DNA of 64,000 bases, from NCBI RefSeq assembly GCF_026340305.1, contig NZ_JAPEPI010000001.1, positions 1,116,001 to 1,180,000 of the forward strand. Direction: 5' to 3'. The DNA comes from Streptomyces sp. NBC_01381 (GTDB lineage Bacteria > Actinomycetota > Actinomycetes > Streptomycetales > Streptomycetaceae). The notes under the pieces are model-generated. The model did not search any database, was not told the DNA's origin, and saw only the letters and a list, made by a program, of their open reading frames with translations. Shown here piece after piece: positions 37,283 through 46,683 of this stretch. Position numbers and translations under genes: made by a program. Positions within the stretch are counted from its first letter, which is position 1. Each line of letters begins with the position of its first letter.

Positions 37283-38881
37283 ATGAGTGTGGACACCAGA
37301 ACGCCCCGCAATTCCACGGGGGGAAGCTCATCAGGGTTCGACGAAGCTCCCGCGCTGACCATGGTGAAGGTGCCGAGCGACCCGGCCCAGGTCATCGTGA
37401 ATCACGCGAGCTTCCGCGTGCAGCTCCCCGCCGCGCAGTGGACCCAATCCCCGCGTATCGCCCGGCACTTGAGCAATGCCGGTGACACCATGCGCATCCC
37501 CGCCGTCGGCTCCGCCGCACGGCGCCGCGCGCCCGTCGTCTGGAGCGGGAAGTCGGATCCCGGCGACCCCGGAGCGACCGGACTGCTGCAGGCGGTGCGC
37601 GGCACCGGCGTGCGCCAATCGGCCGCAGGCGGCGCCGACCCCTTCGACGACGGGGGTGCCACCCAGGTCATCCCGCGCATCGACCTCGACGACGACCTCG
37701 AGGTCACGCAGGCCACCCCCGCCGTCATCGGGCCCCGCCAGCCCGACTCCGGCACCCGGCTGCTCCCGCAGATGCGGATGCCGGGCAGCGATCTCGACGA
37801 GCGGGAGCAACTCCCGTACGACGAAGACGATTTCGACGGGAGCGACGAGACCCCCGGGCGGCGCCACGGGGCCGACCCTGTGCGCCACGCCTATTACCCC
37901 GGGCGGCGGATGAACCTCGGTGTCGTGCTGCTCCCGCTGCGCGTCTTCCTCGGGTTCATCTCCATCTACGCCGGCATGGGCAAGCTCTGCGACCCCGTCT
38001 ACTTCGACGGCGGCGAGCGCGGCTCCATGGTCAAGTGGCTGAACTCGCTGCACCCCTGGGCGCTCGCCGAGCCGCTGCGGGACTTCGCCCTCCAGCATCC
38101 GGTGGGCGCGGGGCTCTGCATCGCCTTCCTGCAGATCATCGTCGGCGTGCTCACGGTGCTCGGGCTCTGGCAGCGGGTCGCCGCCGGCGTCGGCGTACTG
38201 CTGTCCGCCGCGCTCATCGTCACCGTCAGCTGGAAGACCGTCCCCGCCTACGACGCGCCGGACATCATCTATCTGGCCGCCTGGTCGCCGCTGATCATCG
38301 CCGGCGCGCCCGTCTACTCCATCGACGGACGCCTCGCCGGCGAGGCCTGGCGGACGCTCGGTCCCCGCGTCGACATCTGGGAGCTGCGGCGGCGTGTGCT
38401 GCGGCGCGGCGCCCTCGTCACGGCGCTGGTCGTCGGCCTGACGCTGCTGATCGGCTCCATGCTGGGCGGCGCCGTGCGCGACGCCGACCGGGTGACCGTG
38501 CCCGGGCCCGGCGAGGCGCCGCGCAACGAACTGCCCGGCTCACCGCTCCCCGGTGAGCCCGGCAAGAAGCAGCAGCGCCAGCGCCACTCGCAGAGCCCCA
38601 CGGCCTCCCAGGCGCCGACGCAGGGCACCTCCGCGAGCCCCACGCAGGGCGTGGGCACGACCGCTCCCAGCGAGGCACGCGAGACCGGCACCGTCGGCTC
38701 CGGCCAGCAGCCGACCCAGACGCAGGGCACCGGGCAGGCCCCGCCGCAGCAGTCGTCGCCGGAGCAGCCCCCGTCGTCCACCGGCGCGGGCCCGACGTCC
38801 AGCGGCAGCACCGGGGCGCCGGAGGGCGGCAGCACCGGCGGCAACGACCGGCTCGTGGGCGGTCTGCTCGGCGGCGGGTGA
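37283..38881 (+). CDS. DoxX family membrane protein with long disordered ends
   Basis: This 532-residue protein has a cytoplasmic N-terminal 200 residues, hydrophilic with acidic DDDLEVTQATPAVIG. About four membrane helices at roughly residues 210-385 form the DoxX domain (VVLLPLRVFLGFISIYAGMGKL, GAGLCIAFLQIIVGVLTVLGLW, VGVLLSAALIVTVSW, YLAAWSPLIIAGAPVYS). One more helix (ALVTALVVGLTLLIGSMLGG) precedes an exported Pro-Ser-Gln-Gly tail of 120 residues. DoxX proteins are linked to thiol/redox complexes. There is no clear ribosome binding site for the ATG at 37283. Confidence 0.88.
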   Translation: MSVDTRTPRNSTGGSSSGFDEAPALTMVKVPSDPAQVIVNHASFRVQLPAAQWTQSPRIARHLSNAGDTMRIPAVGSAARRRAPVVWSGKSDPGDPGATGLLQAVRGTGVRQSAAGGADPFDDGGATQVIPRIDLDDDLEVTQATPAVIGPRQPDSGTRLLPQMRMPGSDLDEREQLPYDEDDFDGSDETPGRRHGADPVRHAYYPGRRMNLGVVLLPLRVFLGFISIYAGMGKLCDPVYFDGGERGSMVKWLNSLHPWALAEPLRDFALQHPVGAGLCIAFLQIIVGVLTVLGLWQRVAAGVGVLLSAALIVTVSWKTVPAYDAPDIIYLAAWSPLIIAGAPVYSIDGRLAGEAWRTLGPRVDIWELRRRVLRRGALVTALVVGLTLLIGSMLGGAVRDADRVTVPGPGEAPRNELPGSPLPGEPGKKQQRQRHSQSPTASQAPTQGTSASPTQGVGTTAPSEARETGTVGSGQQPTQTQGTGQAPPQQSSPEQPPSSTGAGPTSSGSTGAPEGGSTGGNDRLVGGLLGGG

Positions 38882-38896
38882 TCCGTCCTCCTGCGT

Positions 38897-38953
38897 GTAC
38901 GTACGTGACTGGGGCCCGCACAGAAGCTGTGCGGGCCCCAGTCACGTACGTAC
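38897..38953. terminator. Very long perfect hairpin, bidirectional terminator
   Basis: A 27-bp perfect stem with an AAG loop. The left arm at 38897-38923 begins GTACGTACGTGACTGGGGCC. It lies between the convergent DoxX and nucleotidyltransferase genes. Confidence 0.92.
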
Positions 38954-38967
38954 GCGGGGAGAAAGCC

Positions 38968-39699
38968 TCAACGGCCCTGTGCCGCCAGCTCCTTGGCCGC
39001 CTCGGTGAGGTCCTTCGCCGTGTCGATCGCCCGCCAGTACGCGCCCTGCGGCAGCGGGAAGCCCGCCAGGCTCTTCTCGCGGGCCAGGCGCGGGAACGTG
39101 GTGCGTTCGTGGTCGCCGCGGTCGGGGAGCAGTGCCGTAAAGGAGGCGGAGAAGACGTACACGCCCGCGTTGATCAGATACGGGGACGGCGGGGACTCGA
39201 TGAAGTCCGTGATGTGGCCGAACGCGTCCGTCTCGACGGCGCCCCACGGGATGCGGGGGCGGGCCAGGGCGAGGGTCGCGGTGGCGTCGCGCTCGGCGTG
39301 GAAGGCCGCCATGTCGCGCAGCGAGAAGCGGGTCCAGATGTCGCCGTTCGTCGCGTACCAGGGGCGGTCCGCGTGCGGCAGGTGACGGGCGGCGTACTTG
39401 AGGCCGCCGCCGCGGCCGAGGGGTTCGGTCTCGACCACCGTGGTGACGTTCAGCGGGAGGTCCGCCGACTCCAGCCACTCCTGGAGGACCTCGGCGAGAT
39501 GGCCGCAGGAGACGACCGCGTCCGTGACGCCCTCCGCGGCCAGCCAGGACAGCTGATGGCCGATGATCGGGGTCCCTGTGCCGGGGATCTCGACCATCGG
39601 CTTGGGCCGGTCGTCGGTGTACGGACGGAGGCGCGAGCCCTGGCCTCCGGCCAGGACTACGGCCTGTGTGGGCCTGGGTGCGTGGGGGTCGCCGGTCAT
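38968..39699 (-). CDS. Sugar-phosphate nucleotidyltransferase family protein
   Basis: This 243-residue soluble enzyme shows the nucleotidyltransferase signature QAVVLAGGQGSRLRPYTDDRPKPMVEI near residues 12-38, then PIIGHQLSWL, VVSCGHLAEVL and WYATNGDIWT with the metal-binding Asp. INAGVYVFS is a late family motif. It activates a sugar phosphate with NTP; the sugar is unknown (mannose-1-P guanylyl- or glucose-1-P-type are possible). Its start overlaps no neighbour, and the anchored hypothetical gene 26 bp upstream on the same strand may be cotranscribed. Confidence 0.9.
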   Translation of the reverse strand: MTGDPHAPRPTQAVVLAGGQGSRLRPYTDDRPKPMVEIPGTGTPIIGHQLSWLAAEGVTDAVVSCGHLAEVLQEWLESADLPLNVTTVVETEPLGRGGGLKYAARHLPHADRPWYATNGDIWTRFSLRDMAAFHAERDATATLALARPRIPWGAVETDAFGHITDFIESPPSPYLINAGVYVFSASFTALLPDRGDHERTTFPRLAREKSLAGFPLPQGAYWRAIDTAKDLTEAAKELAAQGR

Positions 39700-39725
39700 G
39701 CCGGAAACCCTACGTGGCGCCCCCG

Positions 39726-40184
39726 TCAGCCGTTCTGGTGGGCGGCGACGCCCGTCGCGAAGGACGTGTCGCAGACCGGGCGCGCGTACGACTGGGCGCG
39801 CGTCGGGCCGTATGCCCGGACGGCCGCACGGCCGAGGGCGCGGGCGATGGAGGCGCAGTGCCGGGCGAGCGACGGGTGGCGGTCCACTTCCTGCTGGAGG
39901 TGGGTGAGTGCGACGCCCGGGTTCTTCTCCTGGAGCTCCAGGAGAAGCCGGTCGCGCAGGACGTCCTGCGGAGCGCGGGACTTGGCCGGTACGGAGAGGT
40001 CACCGGCGGACGCGGTGAGCATCGAGTCCGACGAGTTGCCCGACCAGTTGACGCTGGTGACCGCGAGGGTGCCGGAGAGCACCAGCATCACGGGCAGGAC
40101 GAGGGCGAGGGTGCGGCCGATGCTGCGCGCGGGGCCTCGGTGGGCTCGGCGCGGCTTCTGGGTGTGGTTGGCGGAGTGCGTCAC
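39726..40184 (-). CDS. Hypothetical exported or membrane-anchored protein
   Basis: This 152-residue protein has a basic start and one hydrophobic segment (TLALVLPVMLVLSGTLAVTSV) that could be a signal anchor. The remainder is helical (RDRLLLELQEKNPGVALTHLQQEVDRHPSLARHCASIARALGRAA). Two Cys residues (RHCAS and PVCDT) might form a disulfide outside the cell. The family is not recognised; its position beside the nucleotidyltransferase and msiK is kept in Streptomyces from memory. Confidence 0.7.
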   Translation of the reverse strand: MTHSANHTQKPRRAHRGPARSIGRTLALVLPVMLVLSGTLAVTSVNWSGNSSDSMLTASAGDLSVPAKSRAPQDVLRDRLLLELQEKNPGVALTHLQQEVDRHPSLARHCASIARALGRAAVRAYGPTRAQSYARPVCDTSFATGVAAHQNG

Positions 40185-40334
40185 GCGAGTGAGCGTAGCG
40201 GTCGGTGATGATTTGGCGACATTTAGTCACTCGGTCGAGCGACGCGAATTGAGGTTTCTCTGGAGCGGTGTTGACGCGCGGGGGGCGAAATGGCCGGTCT
40301 GCCGGGGTATTTGTCGACAACGCTGGCCAAAGCT

Positions 40335-40375
40335 GAGGGCCCCGCACCGCCGGGCAGGCGAAGTGCGGGGCCCTC
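40335..40375. terminator. Terminator after msiK
   Basis: GAGGGCCCCGCAC (40335-40347) pairs with GTGCGGGGCCCTC (40363-40375), a 13-bp stem 20 bp after the msiK stop. Confidence 0.88.
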
Positions 40376-40394
40376 GAGGCCTGGTCGGGCCGGG

Positions 40395-41531
<1,137 letters not shown>

Positions 41532-41583
41532 GGTGAGGGCCCCCTTCACCGGCAGGAACGTGCCGGACGATCCGAGTAGAGGG

Positions 41584-41600
41584 AGTGGTGTAGTCCACCT
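41584..41600. promoter_or_regulatory. DasR-responsive-element-like dyad upstream of msiK
   Basis: AGTGGTGTAGTCCACCT contains TGGTGTAGTCCA, which matches the dre core TGGTCTAGACCA at 10 of 12 positions. It lies 53-69 bp upstream of the msiK start. DasR (GntR family) controls chitin/GlcNAc transport that MsiK serves, so the site is biologically sensible but unproven here. Confidence 0.45.
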
Positions 41601-41729
41601 GAGTGAACTGTTCGGACGGTACCCCGGGGGCCCTCGGTCTGTCAGTAGTCGAGCGCCTGCGACCTTCGAGGAAATTTTCGACGGGCGCATGGGCGGTGTT
41701 GGTTACACTGCTCGGGCACGTCAGTGCAT

Positions 41730-41803
41730 GCCTCCTTAGCTCAGATGGCCAGAGCAACGCACTTGTAATGCGTAGGTCGTCGGTTCGAATCCGACAGGGG
41801 GCT
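41730..41803 (+). tRNA. tRNA-Thr (anticodon TGT)
   Basis: A complete cloverleaf. The acceptor stem is GCCTCCT / AGGGGGC, the D-loop AGCTCAGATGGC..AGAGC, the anticodon arm ACGCA-CTTGTAA-TGCGT with TGT in the loop, and the T arm GTCGG-TTCGAAT-CCGAC. A T-rich stretch TTACTTTTT follows. No CCA is encoded, as usual in Streptomyces. Confidence 0.96.
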
Positions 41804-41814
41804 CTTACTTTTTC

Positions 41815-43209
41815 CTAGTGCCGCCCCGAAAGCCGGTCCGCGATCCGGGCCAGGCGCGGTGCCTGGGCGGTCGGGGTCGTCAGTTCGTGGCGGTCGGCGT
41901 TGCGGTATGTCGCGTACATGCCCTGGACGCCGATCCAGCGGAAGGGCTCCGGCTCCCACTTGCGGACCTTGTGGTTGACCCAGGGGAGCGTCGTCAGGTC
42001 CGTGGTGCCCGCCTGGCCCGAGTCCTGCTGGACCAGGTCGCGCAGGGTGCGGGCCGCCAGGTTGGCGGTGGCGACGCCCGAGCCGACGTAGCCGCCCGCC
42101 CAGCCGAGGCCCGTCGCGCGGTCCAGGGTGACCGTGGCGCACCAGTCGCGGGGGACGCCGAGCACGCCGGACCAGGCGTGGGCGATCTCCACCCCGGCCA
42201 GCTGGGGGAAGAAGCGGGTCAGGATTTCGTGGAGGGCTTCGATCGTCGCGGGCTGGGTGCGGCCGTCGTTGTCCGTCTTCGAGCCGTAGCGGTACGGGAC
42301 GCCTCTGCCGCCGAGTGCGATGCGGCCGTCCGCGGTGCGCTGGGCGTACATGTACGCGTGCGCCATGTCGCCGAGCGTCTCGCGGCCCTCCCAGCCGATG
42401 GACTCCCATTGGGAGGGGGAGAGGGGTTCCGTTGCGATCATTGAGGAGTTCATGGGGAGCCAGGTGCGGCGCTGGCCCTTCAAGGACGCCGTGAAGCCCT
42501 CCGTGCAGCGCAGGATGTAGGGGGCGCGGACCGTGCCGTACGGGGTGATCGCGTGCTTCGGCTTGATCTCTGTGACGGGCGTCGATTCGTGGATCGTCAC
42601 GCCCAGTGCTTCGACCGCAGCCGCCAGGCCCTTCACCAGCTTCACCGGGTGCAGGCGTGCGCCGTGCGGGGTCCAGGTCGAGCCGACGGCGCCCGCGACG
42701 CGGATCCGGTCGGCCGTCTCCCGGGCGCCGTGCAGGGTGCGGTCCTTCTCGCCGTATGCCAGTTCCGTTTCGTGGAAGGCCTTCAGGCGTGCCAACTGGG
42801 CCGGGGTGTACGCCACTTCGAGTACGCCGCCGTGGTGGATGTCTGCCTCGATGCCCTCTGCCCCGGCCGTCTCGATCACCTCGGTGACCGTCTCGTTCAT
42901 CGCCTCCTGGAGGCGGACCGCGGCCTCCTTGCCGTGCAGCCGGGCGTAGCGGTCGCGGCCCGCGATGCCGTTGTAGAGCCAGCCGCCGTTGCGGCCCGAC
43001 GCGCCGTAGCCGCAGAACTTCTGCTCCAGGACGGTGATGCGGAGGAAGGGGGCGGCCTTCTTCAGGTAGTACGCGGTCCACAGGCCCGTGTAGCCGCCGC
43101 CGACTATGCAGACGTCGGCACTCTCGTCGCCCGGAAGGGGTTCACGGGGGGCCGGGGTGCCGTGGTCCGCGTACCAGTACGAGATGCCGCCGTTGATCGT
43201 GCTGCTCAT
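41815..43209 (-). CDS. FAD-dependent amine/amino-acid oxidoreductase (DAO family)
   Basis: This 464-residue flavoprotein has the dinucleotide-binding motif DVCIVGGGYTGLWTAYYL near residues 30-47 and ITVLEQKFCGYGASGRNGGW, the DAO-family second motif. A late GLGWAGGYVGSGVATANLAAR closes the FAD site. The family oxidises amines, glycine/sarcosine or gamma-glutamyl-putrescine; the substrate cannot be deduced. Start ATG at 43209. Its 3' end lies 11 bp after the convergent tRNA-Thr. Confidence 0.88.
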   Translation of the reverse strand: MSSTINGGISYWYADHGTPAPREPLPGDESADVCIVGGGYTGLWTAYYLKKAAPFLRITVLEQKFCGYGASGRNGGWLYNGIAGRDRYARLHGKEAAVRLQEAMNETVTEVIETAGAEGIEADIHHGGVLEVAYTPAQLARLKAFHETELAYGEKDRTLHGARETADRIRVAGAVGSTWTPHGARLHPVKLVKGLAAAVEALGVTIHESTPVTEIKPKHAITPYGTVRAPYILRCTEGFTASLKGQRRTWLPMNSSMIATEPLSPSQWESIGWEGRETLGDMAHAYMYAQRTADGRIALGGRGVPYRYGSKTDNDGRTQPATIEALHEILTRFFPQLAGVEIAHAWSGVLGVPRDWCATVTLDRATGLGWAGGYVGSGVATANLAARTLRDLVQQDSGQAGTTDLTTLPWVNHKVRKWEPEPFRWIGVQGMYATYRNADRHELTTPTAQAPRLARIADRLSGRH

Positions 43210-43337
43210 GTGCCGGACGTTACTGCGCTGGTGGGGGCTTTGGGGAGGGGGTCGGGGGGCGGGGTTCCGATACGTTGATCCGGTACGTGGCGGAGCGTCA
43301 TGTGCGTCATGTGTCGAGATCATGGAGGACTGTTCAG

Positions 43338-44102
43338 ATGGCCGTACGCAAGGCCGGGCGCATCGCCGCCGCGGTGGCCGCCACCGCACTCGTCGCCATG
43401 GGCGCAGCCGCCTGCGGCCCCGAGGACATCACGGGCAACGGCGGAAGCAGTGTCGAGGAGTCGGCCCCGGCATCGGACTCCTCCGGAGGCGGCGGCGCCG
43501 ACGCGAAGGCGCCATCGGCGGACACCGCGGCGCTCGCGGACGTGCCCGCGTCGGTGAAGGGCGGTGTCATCACGGTCGGCGACCCGCAGGCCGGGCACAC
43601 GGTCAAGCTGTACGAGGACGCGCGCTGCCCGATCTGCAAGAAGTTCGAGGAGACCGGCGCGCAGGCCCTGGTGAAGCCGCTGGCCGAGGGCAAGGTCAAG
43701 GTCCAGTACACGCTCGCCTCGTTCCTCGACAAGAACCTCGGCGGGCATGGCTCGGTGAACGCGGCGAACGCGCTGCGGGCGTCGGTCGACGCGGGCAAGT
43801 TCCCGCAGTTCCACGCCGCGGTCTTCGCCAACCAGCCGGAGAGCGAGACCGAGGACGCCTACACGCCCGAGTTCCTGCTGAAGATCGCCGGCAAGGTGGA
43901 CGGCCTGCGGGGTCCGGCCTTCGACAAGGCCGTGAAGAACGTGACGTACAAGAAGTGGGTCGGTGAGGCCATGCAGTCCTTCACCGACGACGGCATGCAG
44001 GGCACGCCGTCCGTCTTCATCGACGGCGAGAAGCCGGACAACAACGCGCTGTTCGACAAGGCGGCGTTCGCCAAGGAGCTCAAGGCGTCCGGGATCTCCT
44101 GA
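43338..44102 (+). CDS. DsbA-like thioredoxin-fold lipoprotein
   Basis: This 254-residue exported lipoprotein (lipobox AMGAAAC near residue 27) has a Ser/Gly linker, then a DsbA-type thioredoxin domain from about residue 75. The active-site CPIC is at about residues 97-100 (KLYEDARCPICKKFEE). The cis-Pro region is GTPSVFIDG near 227. It should act as a disulfide oxidant or isomerase outside the membrane. Start ATG at 43338 follows ATGGAGGACTG. It is divergent from the FAD oxidoreductase. Confidence 0.92.
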   Translation: MAVRKAGRIAAAVAATALVAMGAAACGPEDITGNGGSSVEESAPASDSSGGGGADAKAPSADTAALADVPASVKGGVITVGDPQAGHTVKLYEDARCPICKKFEETGAQALVKPLAEGKVKVQYTLASFLDKNLGGHGSVNAANALRASVDAGKFPQFHAAVFANQPESETEDAYTPEFLLKIAGKVDGLRGPAFDKAVKNVTYKKWVGEAMQSFTDDGMQGTPSVFIDGEKPDNNALFDKAAFAKELKASGIS

Positions 44103-44176
44103 CCGCCCGTGTGCGGCCGTCGCCCGGGAAATCCCGGTGCGGCGGCCGGCCGTGCGTCGGTAGCGTCGCGGGCGTG

Positions 44177-45061
44177 ATGGACATTCGCATTCCGGACGAG
44201 CTGGTCGAGTCGCAGCACATGTACGCCGGTGAGGCCGGACGTGCCTTCATCGCGGGGCTGCCCGCGCGCGTGTCGGAGTTCGTCGAGCGGTGGGACCTGA
44301 CCGTCGACGGGCCGTCGATGCACGGCATGGCCGCCCTCGTCCTGCCCGTGGTGCGGGCCGACGGGACGCCGGCCGCGGTGAAGTTCCAGGTGCTTGATGA
44401 AGAGACCGAGGGGGAGCCCGTCGGCCTTCGGGTGTGGGGCGGTGACGGGGCCGTGCGGCTCCTCGATCACGACGCGGGCACCGGCACGATGCTGCTCGAA
44501 CGGCTCGACTCCGCACGGATGTTGTCGACCATGGCCGACACCCGCAAGGCGGTTCTCGTCATCGCCGAGCTGCTGGCGCGGCTTACGGCCGTGCCCGCGC
44601 CCGCGGGGATGCGGCGGCTCGGCGACATCGCCGCGGAGATGGTCGACGATCTGCCGGGCGCCCTGAAGGAGATCGGCGACCCCGCCGAGCGGGCGATCGT
44701 CGAGCGGTGCGGGGGAGCGGTGCGTGAGGTCATGGGGGAGCCCGGTGACCGGCTGCTGCACTGGGACCTGCACTTCGAGAACGTACTGGCGAGCGACCGT
44801 GAGCCGTGGCTCGCCATCGATCCGAAGCCGCTTGCCGGTGACCCCGGCTTCGACCTCTGGCCCGCCATCGACAACCGCTTCGAGCCCGGCGACGTGCTGT
44901 GGCGGTTCGATGCCATGACCGAGGTGCTCGGGCTCGACCGGGAGCGGGCGCGTGCCTGGACGCTGGGGCGGGTGCTGCAGAACTCGCTGTGGGAGATCGA
45001 GGACGGCCGGCCGGTGGACGAGGACGACCTGGAGGTCGCCCGCCTGCTCCTTGGACGGTGA
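44177..45061 (+). CDS. APH(6)-like aminoglycoside/hydroxyurea phosphotransferase
   Basis: This 294-residue kinase-fold enzyme has the catalytic loop LLHWDLHFENVLA near residues 192-204 and metal-binding IDPKPLAGDPGFDLWP, characteristic of the APH(6)/hydroxyurea kinase family. The N-lobe has the lysine in AAVKFQVLDEETEGEP. It could inactivate streptomycin-type drugs or hydroxyurea, but many members have housekeeping or unknown substrates; no resistance is established. Start ATG at 44177 (GTG at 44174 possible). A GNAT gene follows at 36 bp. Confidence 0.88.
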   Translation: MDIRIPDELVESQHMYAGEAGRAFIAGLPARVSEFVERWDLTVDGPSMHGMAALVLPVVRADGTPAAVKFQVLDEETEGEPVGLRVWGGDGAVRLLDHDAGTGTMLLERLDSARMLSTMADTRKAVLVIAELLARLTAVPAPAGMRRLGDIAAEMVDDLPGALKEIGDPAERAIVERCGGAVREVMGEPGDRLLHWDLHFENVLASDREPWLAIDPKPLAGDPGFDLWPAIDNRFEPGDVLWRFDAMTEVLGLDRERARAWTLGRVLQNSLWEIEDGRPVDEDDLEVARLLLGR

Positions 45062-45097
45062 CGGCTCGGCGGCGCCGGGCCGACGTACCCTGCGGCC

Positions 45098-45589
45098 ATG
45101 ATTCGTACCGCCACACCCGCAGACGTCCCCCTGATCCACGCGATGGTCCGTGACCTCGCCGAGTACGAGAAGGCGCTCGACGAGGCCAGGGCGACCGAGG
45201 AGCAGTTGCGCGAGGCGCTCTTCGGGGAGCGGCCGGCCGCGTTCGCGCACATCGCGCAGGACGACGCGTCCGGTGAGGTCGTCGGCTTCTCGCTGTGGTT
45301 CCTGAACTTCTCCACCTGGCGCGGAGTGCACGGCATCTACCTGGAGGACCTGTACGTACGGCCCGAGGCGCGCGGCGGCGGTCACGGCAAGGCGCTGCTC
45401 ACCGAGCTGGCGCGGATCTGTGTGCAGCGGGGTTATGAGCGTCTCGAATGGTCCGTGCTCGACTGGAACGAGCCGTCGATCAACTTCTACAAGTCGCTCG
45501 GCGCGCTGCCGCAGGACGAGTGGACGGTCTATCGGCTGACTGATGGGGCGTTGGCCGGGTTGGGGTCCGGGGCCGGGTCCGCCGAGTAG
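45098..45589 (+). CDS. GNAT family N-acetyltransferase (diamine acetyltransferase-like)
   Basis: This 163-residue protein has the acetyl-CoA P-loop LEDLYVRPEARGGGHGKALLTELARI near residues 86-110 and the late motif LDWNEPSINFYKSLGA. This spacing and the opening IRTATPADVPLIHAMVRDLAEYEK recall spermidine/diamine acetyltransferases. The substrate is unproven. It is probably cotranscribed with the APH gene. Confidence 0.9.
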   Translation: MIRTATPADVPLIHAMVRDLAEYEKALDEARATEEQLREALFGERPAAFAHIAQDDASGEVVGFSLWFLNFSTWRGVHGIYLEDLYVRPEARGGGHGKALLTELARICVQRGYERLEWSVLDWNEPSINFYKSLGALPQDEWTVYRLTDGALAGLGSGAGSAE

Positions 45590-45597
45590 CGGCTGCT

Positions 45598-46611
45598 TCA
45601 GGGGATCAGCACGACTTTGCCCGTCGTGCCCCGGCTTTCCAGGGCGCGGTGGGCGGCTGCCGCGTCGCGCAGGGGGAAGCGCTGGACGGCGGGCGTGAAG
45701 TGGCCCCGCGTCGCCTCGGTGAGCGCGGCCAGCTCCAGGGTGCGGACGGGGTTGTCGCCGCCGGCCTTCTGCATCATCGCCGGGCCGAGGACGTTGACCT
45801 GGGTGATGCCTCGGGCGGCGAGCTCCTCTTCGGTGAACGTCAGGGGTTCGCCGTCGTGCAGGCCCTCGCCGGACCAGCCGAAGACGATGTGGGTGCCGCC
45901 GGGGGCCAGGAGGTCCACGGCGGCGCGGCCCGCGTCGCCGCCGACCCCGTCGAAGACGATGGTGGCACCGGGGGCGTGCACCGTCTTCAGGTACGTACGC
46001 ACCTCGTCCGGCCACTGCGGGTTCTTGTAGTCCACGGCCAGGTCCGCGCCGTTCGCCGCGACCCGGGCCGTCTTCTCCGGGCCGCCCGCGAGGCCGACGA
46101 CGGTGGCGCCCCGGTGCTTGGCGTACTGGACGAGGAGCGTGCCGATGCCGCCGGCCGCGGCCGGGACGACGGCCACGGAGCCGGGGGCCAGGTCGGCGAA
46201 CTGCAGGATGCCCATCGTCGTGCGGCCCGTGCCGATCAGGGCGACGGCCGCCGCGTCGTCGATGCCCTGGGGGATCTCGTGCAGGCGGGCGGCCTCCGTG
46301 ACGGTCAGTTCGGCGTAGCCGCCGGGGGCGAAGCCGATGTGGGCGACCACGCGCCTGCCGAGCCAGGCGGGGTCGACGCCCTCGCCGGTCGCATCGACCG
46401 TGCCGGCCACCTCGCGGCCGGGGACCGTGGGCAGCGGCGGCAGTTCGGGGAGCGGGCCCTTGAAGCCGGCTCGGATCGCGGTGTCCAGGAGGTGCACGCC
46501 GGCCGCCGTGACGGCGATGCGGACCTGGCCGGGGGCCGGTGCCGGGTCCGCCGTCTCCTCGTACGTGAGGTGCTCGGCCGGGCCGAAGGTGTGCAGGCGG
46601 ATGGCGTGCAT
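45598..46611 (-). CDS. Zinc-independent quinone oxidoreductase, SoxR-regulated
   Basis: This 337-residue MDR-family NADPH oxidoreductase has a GroES-like N-terminal domain (RIAVTAAGVHLLDTAIRAGFKG, PTVPGREVAGTVDATGEG). Its Rossmann domain carries VAVVPAAAGGIGTLLVQYAKHRGATVVG near residues 145-172. Structural zinc cysteines are absent, as in quinone reductases. The promoter contains a perfect SoxR box. I recall the S. coelicolor homologue at this locus (SCO4266) as a SoxR-regulon member induced by redox-active antibiotics. Start ATG at 46611 follows AAGGAGCCCACC. Confidence 0.93.
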   Translation of the reverse strand: MHAIRLHTFGPAEHLTYEETADPAPAPGQVRIAVTAAGVHLLDTAIRAGFKGPLPELPPLPTVPGREVAGTVDATGEGVDPAWLGRRVVAHIGFAPGGYAELTVTEAARLHEIPQGIDDAAAVALIGTGRTTMGILQFADLAPGSVAVVPAAAGGIGTLLVQYAKHRGATVVGLAGGPEKTARVAANGADLAVDYKNPQWPDEVRTYLKTVHAPGATIVFDGVGGDAGRAAVDLLAPGGTHIVFGWSGEGLHDGEPLTFTEEELAARGITQVNVLGPAMMQKAGGDNPVRTLELAALTEATRGHFTPAVQRFPLRDAAAAHRALESRGTTGKVVLIP

Positions 46612-46652
46612 GGTGGGCTCCTTGTGGGCTCTCGGCTCTGCTTCTGTCCGCC

Positions 46653-46683
46653 ACTCTCGTACCTCAAGCGGACTTGAGGTCAA
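46653..46683 (-). promoter_or_regulatory. SoxR box and promoter of the quinone oxidoreductase gene
   Basis: ACCTCAAGCGGACTTGAGGT (46661-46680) has two perfect 8-bp arms and matches the SoxR operator CCTCAAGN4CTTGAGG. On the minus strand a -35 TTGACC (46683-46678) abuts it. The -10 is TACGAG (16-bp spacer) or GAGAGT (19-bp spacer). It overlaps the last codons of the upstream gene. Confidence 0.85.

Noticed and set aside
43859..46654. 931-codon frame on the minus strand
   Set aside because: It covers several genes on both strands and contains only repetitive Arg/Pro/Gly translation.
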